From: Microbacterium sp. 4R-513
Lineage (GTDB): Bacteria; Actinomycetota; Actinomycetes; Actinomycetales; Microbacteriaceae
DNA: 64,000 nt
Assembly (NCBI RefSeq): GCF_011046485.1
Contig: NZ_CP049256.1
Coordinates: 1,116,001 to 1,180,000 of the forward strand
Reading direction: 5' to 3'
The notes beneath the pieces were generated by a model that searched no databases, was not told the DNA's origin, and was given only the letters and a program-made list of their open reading frames with translations. This document shows positions 8,390 through 16,770 of this stretch, piece by piece. Positions within the stretch are counted from its first letter, which is position 1. The number at the start of each line of letters is the position of its first letter. A program made the position numbers and the translations under genes.

Positions 8390-10070
8390 ATGACTTCGCC
8401 CGAACTCGACCTCGCCGACGAGCGCACGGATGTCCCCGGCGCCGAATGGTGGCGCACCGCGGTCATCTACCAGATCTATCCGCGCTCGTTCTCCGACAGC
8501 TCCGGCGACGGCGTCGGCGACCTCCCCGGCATCACTTCGCGCCTCGATGACCTGAAGTCGCTCGGCGTCGACGCCCTCTGGCTCAGCCCCTTCCAGCGTT
8601 CGCCGCAGAAGGATGCCGGCTACGACGTCGCCGACTACTGCGATGTCGACCCGCTCTTCGGCACGCTGGGCGACTTCGACGACATGCTCGCCGCAGCGCA
8701 CGCCCGCGGCATCCGCATCATCGTCGACCTGGTGCCGAACCACTCGTCTGACCAGCACGCCTGGTTCCAGGAAGCACTGGCCGCGGCGCCCGGCAGCCCT
8801 GAGCGCGCGCGCTACCTCTTCCGGGACGGGAAGGGCCTCGACGGAGACGTGCCGCCGAACAACTGGGAGTCGGTGTTCGGCGGTCCGGCGTGGACCCGCA
8901 TCATCGAGCCCGACGGCACGCTCGGCCAGTGGTACCTGCACCTCTTCGACTCGTCGCAGCCCGACTTCGACTGGTCGAACGAGGAGGTCCGCGCCGAGTT
9001 CCGCCGCATCCTGCGGTTCTGGCTCGACCGCGGGGTCGACGGCTTCCGGGTCGACGTCGCGCACGGCCTCATCAAGGCCCCCGGCCTGCCCGACTACACG
9101 CCCGACCCCGAGGGTGGCTCGATGGGCGGCGACGAGGCGGACGTCCCGTACTGGGGTCAGGACGGCGTCCACGAGATCTACCGCGACTGGCACGAGGTGC
9201 TCGCCGACTACGACGGCGACCGCGCCCTCTGCGCCGAAGCCTGGCTGCCCACGCCCGAGCAGACGGCTCTGTGGGTGCGCCCCGACGAGATGCACCAGGC
9301 GTTCAACTTCGCGTACCTCGAGACGGGATGGGATGCCTCGGCCCTCCGCGAGGTCATCACCGACTCGCTCCGTGCCTACGGCGGGGTCGGCGCCCCGAGC
9401 ACCTGGGTGCTCTCGAACCACGACGTCGTGCGCCACGCGTCGCGCCTCGCGCTTACTGCCGAGAACCCGCAGGGCCACGGCATCGGACCGAAGTCCGTCG
9501 GCAAGCCCATCGCCGATGTGGGACTCCCGCCGCGCCCGCGCCGCCACGACGGTGATGCTCAGCCTCCCCGGCTCCGCCTACCTGTTCCAGGGCGAGGAGC
9601 TCGGCCTGCCCGAGGTCATCGACCTCGACGACGACTCCCGCCAGGACCCGACGTGGTTCCGCACCGGCGGCGAGCGCTACGGACGGGACGGATGCCGCGT
9701 GCCCATCCCGTGGTCGTCGCATGCCCCCGCCTACGGCTTCAGCCCGACGGGAGAGTCGTGGCTGCCGCAGCCGGCCGAGTGGGCGACGCTCGCGCGCGAC
9801 GCGCAGCTCGAGGACGAGGCATCCACACTCTCGCTCTACCGTTCGCTGCTCGCGGCCCGTCGGGCACGTCACCTCGGCTCGGGTGCGCTCGAATGGCTCG
9901 ACGGATTCGACCCGCAGGTCCTGGCATTCCGCAACGGGAATGTGACGGTCGTCGCGAACACGGGCGACACGCCGGTCGCGCTGCCGGACGGTATCGTGAT
10001 CGCGTCGAGCGGCCCGCTCGGAAAGGCCACGATCCCGGCCGACACGGCGGTGTGGCTCGCCGACGACTGA
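8390..10070 (+). pseudogene. GH13 alpha-glucosidase (oligo-1,6-glucosidase type), +1 frameshift
   Basis: Family 13 glycosidase acting on alpha-glucosides. With the frame restored it has 559 residues. The catalytic triad is visible: nucleophile Asp222 in GFRVDVAHG, acid Glu283 in CAEAW, and Asp345 in SNHDVVRH; region I is DLVPNHSS. The frame breaks at the CCC of 9526-9528. Up to there it reads normally; one base later the family sequence resumes as RRARAATTVMLSLPGSAYLFQGEELGLPEV and runs cleanly to the TGA at 10070. One inserted C explains this. Start ATG 8390 with a TACCCT box 7 nt upstream. A LacI operator overlaps the promoter and a lacI gene follows, so it is a maltose- or isomaltose-type utilisation unit. 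Confidence 0.9.
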
Positions 10071-10173
10071 TGGCGGGAGCGTGAGGCGGTCCGCCGCCTC
10101 ACGCCGACAGCCGGGGTGAAGACGCATCCGGCGTGGGCCGGCGGAAGATCGCACGGCGAGAGGAGGTGACGAC

Positions 10174-11187
10174 GTGGTCAGCATCGATGAGGTGGCTCGC
10201 GCAGCGGGCGTCTCGACGGCGACGGTGTCACGCGCGCTCAGCGGGCGCGGCCACGTGTCGGACCCGACTCGCGCCCGGGTGGAAGCCGCCGCGAAGAGCC
10301 TCGGCTACGTCGTCTCGGCGTCGGCATCGAGCCTCGCCTCGGGGCGCACGCGCAACATCGGCGTGCTCGTCCCGTTCCTCGACCGGTGGTTCTTCAGCAC
10401 GGTCCTGAGCGGCATCGCAACAGCGCTCCAGCGCCGCGGCTACGACATCACGCTCTACACGCTCACCGCCGACCGGTCCCAGCGACGCGAGATCTTCGAC
10501 ACGTTCCTGCGTCGGCAGCGCATCGACGGCGTGATCGCGATCTCGATCGAGCTCGGCGAGGAGGAGACCGATCTGCTCCTCGAGCTGAATCTCCCGGTCA
10601 TCGCGATCGGCGGTCCGAACGCCAAGCTCACGACCCTCACGGTCGAGGATGCGACGGTCGCGCGCCTGGCGACCGAGCACCTCATCGCGCTCGGGCACCA
10701 CGCGATCGCGCACATCGGCGCGAGCCCCGAGTTCGACATCGACTTCCACATCCCGACGCAGCGCCGGCAGGGCTTCGAGCAGGCGCTGGCGGATGCCGGT
10801 CTCCCGGCGCGTCCGGAACTCTACGAGCCCGCCGACTTCACGATCGAGGGCGGATTCCGCGCCGCGAAGCAGATACTCGGGCGGCCCGGCGCCAATCCGA
10901 CGGCGATCTTCGCGGCATCCGACGAGATGGCGATCGGCGCGCTGCTGGCGGCCCGCGAGCTGGGCTACCGCGTGCCGGAGGACCTCTCGGTGATCGGTAT
11001 CGACGGTCACGAGCTGGGCGAGTTCTTCCGCCTGACGACGGTCGACCAGTTCCCCCTCGGTCAGGGCGAGCGCGCCGCCGATGCGATCCTCGCCGAGCTC
11101 GAGATGCCCCAGGGCGAGCGCGGCGCCCGCTCGGACCTCCCGTTCGAGCTCATCGTGCGCGGTTCGACGAGCCGGCTCCCCGCCTGA
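10174..11187 (+). CDS. LacI family transcriptional regulator
   Basis: A 337-residue repressor. The N-terminal helix-turn-helix is VSIDEVARAAGVSTATVSRA, with the hinge helix reading LASG around residue 55. A periplasmic-binding-like sugar domain follows (NIGVLVPFLDRWFFSTVLSG; IFAASDEMAIGALLAARELG), ending in the usual VIGIDGHELGEFFRLTTVDQ region. The start is the GTG at 10174 with an AGAGGAGG ribosome site. It lies 100 nt after the GH13 gene in the same direction and probably controls it through the operator at 8362. The effector is probably a maltose-like sugar, by context only. Confidence 0.93.
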   Translation: MVSIDEVARAAGVSTATVSRALSGRGHVSDPTRARVEAAAKSLGYVVSASASSLASGRTRNIGVLVPFLDRWFFSTVLSGIATALQRRGYDITLYTLTADRSQRREIFDTFLRRQRIDGVIAISIELGEEETDLLLELNLPVIAIGGPNAKLTTLTVEDATVARLATEHLIALGHHAIAHIGASPEFDIDFHIPTQRRQGFEQALADAGLPARPELYEPADFTIEGGFRAAKQILGRPGANPTAIFAASDEMAIGALLAARELGYRVPEDLSVIGIDGHELGEFFRLTTVDQFPLGQGERAADAILAELEMPQGERGARSDLPFELIVRGSTSRLPA

Positions 11188-11272
11188 CGACCCGGTCGGG
11201 GCCGGGGGGTCCTCGTGGGCCCCGCGCCCCGGCCTCGGAAGGGTGCCCCCGGCCCGGGATAGGCTCGTCCGC

Positions 11273-12502
11273 ATGACGATCGACCTCGAGGCCCTGTACA
11301 TCGACCTGCACCGGCATCCCGAGCTCTCGTTCCAAGAGACCCGCACGGCGGGGATCGTCACGCAGCGCCTCACCGAGCTCGGCCTCGAGTTCGAGGAGGG
11401 CCTCGGCAAGACCGGTGTCGCGACGAGCATCGAGAACGGCGAGGGGCCCGTCGTGTGGCTCCGCGCCGACATGGACGGCCTCCCCGTCGAGGAGCGCACG
11501 GGCCTCGCATATGCCTCGACGGCCCGCGGCGTCGACCCGGCCGGCACGGACGTGCCTGTGATGCACGCGTGCGGCCACGACATGCACGTGACCTGCCTGC
11601 TGGGAGCCCTCGAGCGCCTCCTCGAGACGAAGGACGAGTGGTCGGGAACCGTCGTCGCCGTCTTCCAGCCCGCCGAGGAGTACGGCGCGGGCGCCCAGGC
11701 GATGATCGCCGACGGTGTGCTCGACCGCTTCCCCAAGCCCGACATCGTGCTCGGCCAGCACCTCACGCCGCTCCCGGCCGGCACGATCGGCGTGCGCTCG
11801 GGCACGCAGATGGCGGCCTCGGACGGCCTCACGGTCGTGCTGCACGGGCGGGGCGGCCACGGCTCGCGGCCGCACTCGACGATCGACCCCGTCGTCATGG
11901 CCGCCGCGACCGTCATGCGGCTGCAGACGATCGTGTCGCGCGAGGTCGACCCGCGCGACGTCGCCGTCGTGACGGTCGGATCGATCCACGCGGGCCTCAA
12001 GAACAACATCATCCCGGCCGAGGCGAAGCTCGAGCTCAGCCTGCGCTACCCCGACGACGAGGCGCGCGAGCGCGTGCTCGAGAAGGTCGAGCGCATCGTG
12101 CGCGCCGAGGCCGCGGCATCCGGAGCCGAAGAGGAGCCCGTCATCACGACGGACCACACGCTCCCGCCCACGATCAACGACGTCGCCGCGACCGACCGGC
12201 TCACCCAAGCGTTCGACGCAGCCTTCGGCCAGGGCACCGTCGTCGACCCGGGCATGTTCACGGGCTCGGAGGACGTCTCGTGGTTCGCGCGCGAGTCCGG
12301 CGTGCCCCTCGTGTACTGGTTCTGGGGCGGAGTGGACCCGCAGGCATACGCCGAGGCATCCGCTGCCGGCACGCTCGAGCGCGACATCCCGACCAACCAC
12401 TCGCCCTTCTTCGCGCCGGTTCTGCACCCCACCATCGAGCGCGGCGTCGACGCGCTCGTCGTGGCGGCGCAGGAGTTCCTCGAGGCCCCCGGAAGCGACT
12501 GA
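11273..12502 (+). CDS. M20 family amidohydrolase
   Basis: Zinc-dependent amidohydrolase of the M20D type (hippurate, indole-acetyl-amino-acid or N-acyl amino acid hydrolase class), 409 residues, no signal peptide. The metal-binding HACGHDMHVT motif is near residue 98; PAEEYGAGAQAMIADG carries the catalytic Glu region; the dimerisation lid has HGRGGHGSRPH; and the C-terminal metal ligand region is GMFTGSEDVSWFA. Start ATG 11273, with TAGGCT 7 nt upstream. Which acyl amino acid is cleaved cannot be told from sequence. It ends just before the hairpin preceding the KimA-like gene. Confidence 0.92.
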   Translation: MTIDLEALYIDLHRHPELSFQETRTAGIVTQRLTELGLEFEEGLGKTGVATSIENGEGPVVWLRADMDGLPVEERTGLAYASTARGVDPAGTDVPVMHACGHDMHVTCLLGALERLLETKDEWSGTVVAVFQPAEEYGAGAQAMIADGVLDRFPKPDIVLGQHLTPLPAGTIGVRSGTQMAASDGLTVVLHGRGGHGSRPHSTIDPVVMAAATVMRLQTIVSREVDPRDVAVVTVGSIHAGLKNNIIPAEAKLELSLRYPDDEARERVLEKVERIVRAEAAASGAEEEPVITTDHTLPPTINDVAATDRLTQAFDAAFGQGTVVDPGMFTGSEDVSWFARESGVPLVYWFWGGVDPQAYAEASAAGTLERDIPTNHSPFFAPVLHPTIERGVDALVVAAQEFLEAPGSD

Positions 12503-12509
12503 TCCGGGC

Positions 12510-12562
12510 GTGAGGAAAGCGTAAGGATGCCCCTCCCGATGCGTCCTCACGGTTTCCTTACG
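12510..12562 (+). promoter_or_regulatory. Long imperfect hairpin overlapping the KimA-like promoter
   Basis: Arms at 12510-12530 and 12541-12562 pair over about 21 positions, with two mismatches and two wobble pairs, around a 10-nt loop. Each arm contains GGAAA followed by CGT and RAGGA. There is no T-tract. A TAACAT box at 12565-12570 immediately follows the 3' arm and lies 8 nt before the GTG start, so the repeat covers the likely promoter. It may be a terminator of the M20 gene, a regulator binding site, or both. Confidence 0.5.
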
Positions 12563-12578
12563 AGTAACATCGCCCGCC

Positions 12579-14669
12579 GTGACGAACGATAGTCGCGAGC
12601 CCGGCTCGGCAGAGTCGCCCATCGCGAAACGCATCCTGATCGGCGACCCGCTGTCGACCGAGGCGGCCGACGAGCACCTCCTGCCGAAGAAGATGGCCCT
12701 GCCGATCTTCGCGTCGGACGCGCTGTCTTCGGTGGCCTATGCGCCGCAGGAGCTGCTGATGATCCTGCTGACCGGAGGACTCGCGTTCCTCGCGTTCAGC
12801 CCGTGGATCGCGCTGGCCGTCGTCGTGCTCCTGGTCGTCGTCGTCGTGAGCTACCGCCAGCTCATCAAGGCATACCCGTCCGGCGGCGGCGACTACGAGG
12901 TCGCGCGCAAGAACCTCGGCGAAGTGCCCGGCGTGGTCGTGGCGTCGGCCCTGCTCGTCGACTACGTCCTGACGGTCGCGGTGTCGGTCTCGTCGGGCGT
13001 CGACAACATCATCTCGGCGCTGCCGGTCCTCGCGAATCTCCGCGTCGAGCTGGCCGTCGCTTTCGTCATCCTCATCGTCATCGTGAATCTCCGCGGCGTC
13101 CGCGAGGCGTCGCTCGTCTTCGCGATCCCGACCTACGTGTTCATCGGGTCGGTAGGGGTCATGATCGCCGTCGGCCTGTTCGAGACCGTCACCGGGAATC
13201 CGCCCGTCGCCTCGAGCGCCGATTACGCCGTGCAGGCCGAAGACCTCACGCAGGCCGCCGTCATCCTGCTCGTGCTCCGCGCGTTCTCGAGCGGCTGTTC
13301 CGCCCTGACCGGTGTCGAGGCCGTCGCGAACGGCGTGCCGGCCTTCCGCAAGCCCAAGGTCCGCAACGCTCAGACGACGCTCGCCCTCATGGGGACGATC
13401 GCGATCCTCCTCTTCTCGGGCCTCACGGCGCTCGCGCTCATCTCGGGCGTCCACTACGCCGAGAACCCCTGCAGCCTCATCGGCTTCGACTGCGAGACCG
13501 CCGTCCAGCCGAGCCTCATGGCGCAGGTCGCGGCGGCGACGTTCGGAATGGGGTCGATCCCCTTCTACGTCATCCAGGCGGCGACGGCGCTCGTCCTGCT
13601 CCTCGCGGCCAATACCGCGTTCAACGGCTTCCCGCTGCTCGGCTCGGTGCTCGCCCGCGACGGCTACGCGCCCAAGGCGCTCAACACGCGCGGTGATCGG
13701 CTCGTCTTCTCGAACGGCATGATCATCCTGGGCATCGCGGCGATCGGCGTCATCGTGGTGTACCAGGCGAACCTCACGACGCTGATCCAGCTCTACATCA
13801 TCGGCGTCTTCGTCTCGTTCTCGCTCGGCCAGATCGGCATGGTGAGGCACTGGAGACGGATGCTGCGCGAGACGACCCGCATCGAGGCGAGACGCGATCC
13901 GCGCGCCGCCGCCGAGCGCGCGAGTGCCACCAAGGGCCTCATCATCAACTCGTTCGGGGCCACGCTGACCGTCTTCGTTCTCGTCATCGTGACGATCACG
14001 AAGTTCACGCACGGCGCATACCTCGTCTTCCTCGCCATCCCGATCCTCGCGACGCTCATGATCGGCGTGAACCGCTACTACCGCGATGTCGAGCATGAGA
14101 TCGAGATGACCGATGACGTCCACTTCGGCTCGTCCGGCGATGTGGCCCTCATCCTCGTCAACCGCCTGCAGAAGCCCGTCGCGAAGGCGATCGACTACGC
14201 GCTCGCGGCGCGGCACGACAAGACGCTCGCGATCCACGTCGCCGTGACGAAGGAGGAGGCGAAGTCGCTCCAGGAGGAATGGGAGCGGCATCGGATGCCC
14301 ATCCCGCTCGTCATCATCGAGTCGCCGTTCCGCACCTACGCCGGGCCGATCGCGGAGTTCATCAAGCAGTACCGGGCGAAGAACGGCCCGACCGTCATGA
14401 CGGTCTACCTCCCGCAGTACATCGTGGGGCACTGGTGGGAGTCGCTCCTGCACAACCGCCGCGCGAGCCGCATCGGGCAGCAGCTCATGCTCGTGCACGG
14501 CGTGACGATCACCCTCGTGCCGTGGCTGCTCGACTCCTCTGAGCTCATCTACGGCCGCCGCTCGCGGCCCGTCCCGGGTCAGGAGCGCGCCGGCCGGCCG
14601 TTCGAGCCGGAGCCCGAGAACGTGCCGATCGTCGAGCGGTCGAGCCTGGAGCGGCCCGACGGGTTGTGA
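12579..14669 (+). CDS. APC-superfamily permease, KimA-like potassium transporter
   Basis: A large 696-residue membrane protein. The N-terminal LPKKMALPIFASDALSSVAY and YPSGGGDYEVARKNLG blocks, about 12 membrane helices, and a long hydrophilic C-terminal domain (from about residue 485) match the KimA group of amino-acid-permease-like proteins. Characterised members are high-affinity K+ importers controlled by c-di-AMP in Bacillus; many annotations simply say APC permease. The start is the GTG at 12579, with TAACAT 8 nt upstream. The kdp genes lie 2 kb downstream, which supports a potassium role. Another APC substrate is possible; family assignment is from memory of the signature blocks. Confidence 0.82.
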   Translation: MTNDSREPGSAESPIAKRILIGDPLSTEAADEHLLPKKMALPIFASDALSSVAYAPQELLMILLTGGLAFLAFSPWIALAVVVLLVVVVVSYRQLIKAYPSGGGDYEVARKNLGEVPGVVVASALLVDYVLTVAVSVSSGVDNIISALPVLANLRVELAVAFVILIVIVNLRGVREASLVFAIPTYVFIGSVGVMIAVGLFETVTGNPPVASSADYAVQAEDLTQAAVILLVLRAFSSGCSALTGVEAVANGVPAFRKPKVRNAQTTLALMGTIAILLFSGLTALALISGVHYAENPCSLIGFDCETAVQPSLMAQVAAATFGMGSIPFYVIQAATALVLLLAANTAFNGFPLLGSVLARDGYAPKALNTRGDRLVFSNGMIILGIAAIGVIVVYQANLTTLIQLYIIGVFVSFSLGQIGMVRHWRRMLRETTRIEARRDPRAAAERASATKGLIINSFGATLTVFVLVIVTITKFTHGAYLVFLAIPILATLMIGVNRYYRDVEHEIEMTDDVHFGSSGDVALILVNRLQKPVAKAIDYALAARHDKTLAIHVAVTKEEAKSLQEEWERHRMPIPLVIIESPFRTYAGPIAEFIKQYRAKNGPTVMTVYLPQYIVGHWWESLLHNRRASRIGQQLMLVHGVTITLVPWLLDSSELIYGRRSRPVPGQERAGRPFEPEPENVPIVERSSLERPDGL

Positions 14670-14727
14670 CCGATGCCGCGGCCCGGGACCCCGCCCGCGC
14701 GAGCGGCACCCCGCGTAGCCTGGAAGG

Positions 14728-16017
14728 GTGACAACGGCACCCCCTCGCCCCACGACGCTCGATCCCGAGGCGCTCCGCGGAGACTTCGCGATCCTCGAGA
14801 CGCGCATCGGCGACAGCCCGCTCGTCTACCTCGACTCCGCCGCGACGAGCCAGAAACCCCGAGCCGTCATCGACGCCGAGGTCTCGTTCCTCACGAGTGC
14901 AAACTCCGCCGTCCACCGCGGTGCGCACACCCTCGCCGCCGAGGCGACCGAGCTCTTCGAAGACGCCCGGGCAGCCGTCGCAGGCTTCGTGCACGCGGCA
15001 CCCGAGCAGCTCGTGTGGACGAGCGGTGCGACGGCCGGCATCAACCTCATCGCCTACGCGATCGGCAACGCGACCCTCGGCCGGGGCGGTGAGCCCGCGC
15101 GCCGTTTCGCGCTCGCACCGGGCGACGGACTGGTCGTGACCGAGGCCGAGCACCACGCCAACCTCATCCCCTGGCAGGAGCTCGCCGCCCGCACGGGCGC
15201 TGTCCTGCGCCACATCCCGGTCCGCGACGACGGGACGATCGACCTGGAGGCCGCAGCATCCGTCATCGGCGCACGCACTCGCGTCGTCGCGTTCCCGCAC
15301 GTGTCGAACGTCCTCGGCATCGTGAACCCTGTCGCCGAGCTCGTGGCGCTGGCCCGAGCGGCCGGGGCGATCACGGTGCTCGACGCGTGCCAGTCGGCGC
15401 CGCACCTTCCCCTCGACCTCCCGGCGCTCGACGTCGACCTCGCGGTGTTCTCGGGCCACAAGATGCTCGGTCCGAACGCGATCGGCGGACTCTACGGCCG
15501 GGCCGACGTGCTCGAGGCGCTGCCGCCCTTCCTCACGGGCGGCTCGATGATCACGACGGTGACCCTCGACGGGGCGGAGTACCTTCCGCCTCCGCAGCGG
15601 TTCGAAGCGGGCACACAGCCCGTGTCGCAGGCCATCGGCCTCGCGGCCGCCGTGCGCTACCTCGACGCGGTCGGGATGGACGCCGTGCACGCGCACGAGA
15701 CCGCGCTCGAGAGGCGCCTGCGAGACGGGCTCCGCTCGATCCCCGGCATCCGTCTGCTCGGCGATGCCGACGCCGAGCGCGTCGCCCTCGCCGCCTTCGA
15801 CGTCGACGGCGTGCACGCTCACGACGTCGGGCAGTTCCTCGACGCACGCGGCATCGCCGTGCGCGTCGGGCACCACTGCGCCCAGCCGCTGCATCGCCGC
15901 TTCGGCCTGACCGCCTCGGTGCGGGCCTCGGCGGCGCTCTATACGACCGATGCCGAGATCGACGAGTTCCTCGACGCCGTCTCGGGCGTCCGCGGCTACT
16001 TCGGAGTCGGCCGATGA
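14728..16017 (+). CDS. sufS: Cysteine desulfurase SufS
   Basis: PLP enzyme that takes sulfur from cysteine for iron-sulfur cluster assembly; cytoplasmic, 429 residues. The PLP lysine is Lys245 in FSGHKMLGPNAIGGLYG and the persulfide Cys384 is in GHHCAQPLHRRFG. The N-terminus LVYLDSAATSQKP is typical of group II (SufS) enzymes. GTG start at 14728, with TAGCCT 6 nt before it (GGAAGG could also act as ribosome site). The stop overlaps the sufU start by 4 nt. The sufBCD scaffold genes are not in this window. Confidence 0.95.
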   Translation: MTTAPPRPTTLDPEALRGDFAILETRIGDSPLVYLDSAATSQKPRAVIDAEVSFLTSANSAVHRGAHTLAAEATELFEDARAAVAGFVHAAPEQLVWTSGATAGINLIAYAIGNATLGRGGEPARRFALAPGDGLVVTEAEHHANLIPWQELAARTGAVLRHIPVRDDGTIDLEAAASVIGARTRVVAFPHVSNVLGIVNPVAELVALARAAGAITVLDACQSAPHLPLDLPALDVDLAVFSGHKMLGPNAIGGLYGRADVLEALPPFLTGGSMITTVTLDGAEYLPPPQRFEAGTQPVSQAIGLAAAVRYLDAVGMDAVHAHETALERRLRDGLRSIPGIRLLGDADAERVALAAFDVDGVHAHDVGQFLDARGIAVRVGHHCAQPLHRRFGLTASVRASAALYTTDAEIDEFLDAVSGVRGYFGVGR

Positions 16018-16460
16018 GCGGCCTCGACGCCCTGTACCAGGAGCTCATCCTCGACCACTCCAAGCGTCGCGTCGGATTCGGCCTGGCGGAGGAGGAGGGG
16101 TCGACAGCGACCTCCCACCAGCACAATCCGATCTGCGGTGACGACATCACGCTTCGCGTCCGCGTCGACGGCGACACCGTCCGGGACGTCACGTGGGAGG
16201 GCGCCGGCTGCGCGATCTCGCAGTCGTCGGCGTCGATGCTCGCCTCGCTCGTCGCGGAGGACGGAGGGATGCCCCGGGCCGAGGCATCCGCCCTCGTCGA
16301 CGGATTCCGCGAAGCGCTGCGCTCGCGGGGCACCGTCGACCTCGACGAGGAGGTGTACTCGGATGCCGCGGCACTGAGCGGCGTCTCGAAGTACACCGCC
16401 CGCGTCAAGTGCGCGATGCTCGCGTGGGTCGCCTTCGAGGACGCCCTCGCCCGCGCCTGA
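16014..16460 (+). CDS. sufU: Iron-sulfur assembly sulfurtransferase SufU (NifU-like)
   Basis: Zinc-containing partner of SufS that accepts its persulfide sulfur. It has 148 residues. Metal ligands Cys41 and Asp43 are in NPICGDD, Cys66 in GAGCAISQSS, and the last cysteine in VKCAMLAW near residue 133. The N-terminus LYQELILDHSKRR is family-typical. ATG 16014 overlaps the sufS stop (ATGA), so the two proteins are co-produced. A gene-free gap of about 140 nt follows before the kdp operon. Confidence 0.95.
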   Translation: MSGLDALYQELILDHSKRRVGFGLAEEEGSTATSHQHNPICGDDITLRVRVDGDTVRDVTWEGAGCAISQSSASMLASLVAEDGGMPRAEASALVDGFREALRSRGTVDLDEEVYSDAAALSGVSKYTARVKCAMLAWVAFEDALARA

Positions 16461-16600
16461 CCCGTTTCGCCTCGCTCCGCTCGCCCGACGACCGGAGGCC
16501 GGACTCGGCGCGGCGAAAACCGTGAGGGTCGGCCCCAGCGCCGTATGCGAACCGTGAGGACCGGCACCGCGGCATCCGTCGTCCGGTTGCATCGGATCCC

Positions 16601-16684
16601 GTGCTCGATGTTCTCTACGTCCTAGCGGTCGTCGCTCTCTTCGCGGTCGTCGCTCTTCTCGCGCGCGGGGTCGAGAAGTTGTGA
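16601..16684 (+). CDS. Tiny membrane protein translationally coupled to kdpF
   Basis: A 27-residue ORF starting with GTG and ending in TGA. It encodes one hydrophobic helix ([20 protein letters not shown]) and a short C-terminal GVEKL. Its stop overlaps the kdpF GTG as GTGA, so translation would pass directly into kdpF. Codon use is like its neighbours. Its size, single helix and coupling suggest an accessory peptide of the Kdp complex, but I know of no characterised function; this is inference. A GGAT at about -9 is a weak ribosome site. Confidence 0.55.
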   Translation: MLDVLYVLAVVALFAVVALLARGVEKL

Positions 16685-16770
16685 TCGTCTTCTCGCTTCT
16701 CGCCGCCGCGCTCGGTGTCGCCGCTGTCGTCTATCTCGTCTTCGCCCTCGTGAAGCCGGAGGACTTCTGA
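16681..16770 (+). CDS. kdpF: K(+)-transporting ATPase subunit F
   Basis: A 29-residue single-helix subunit that stabilises the KdpABC potassium pump. The sequence, ending [12 protein letters not shown], has the conserved KdpF C-terminal pattern (YLxxALxxPExF). GTG start at 16681. Its TGA shares one base with the kdpA ATG (TGATG), so the two are tightly coupled. Easily missed because of its length. Confidence 0.9.
   Translation: MIVFSLLAAALGVAAVVYLVFALVKPEDF

Noticed and set aside
8341..8390. A bidirectional operator for apt as well as GH13
   Set aside because: The palindrome lies near the GH13 promoter and about 45 nt from the apt start, too far from its TAGGGT box to be convincing.
12503..12578. 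c-di-AMP riboswitch upstream of the KimA-like gene
   Set aside because: Only about 75 nt are available and the conserved ydaO-type sequence blocks are not visible; only a hairpin is present.
12558..14807. A 749-codon open frame on the minus strand
   Set aside because: It is the antisense of the KimA-like permease gene; its composition (Arg/Asp/Glu/His rich) is a by-product of high-GC codons and it has no family similarity.
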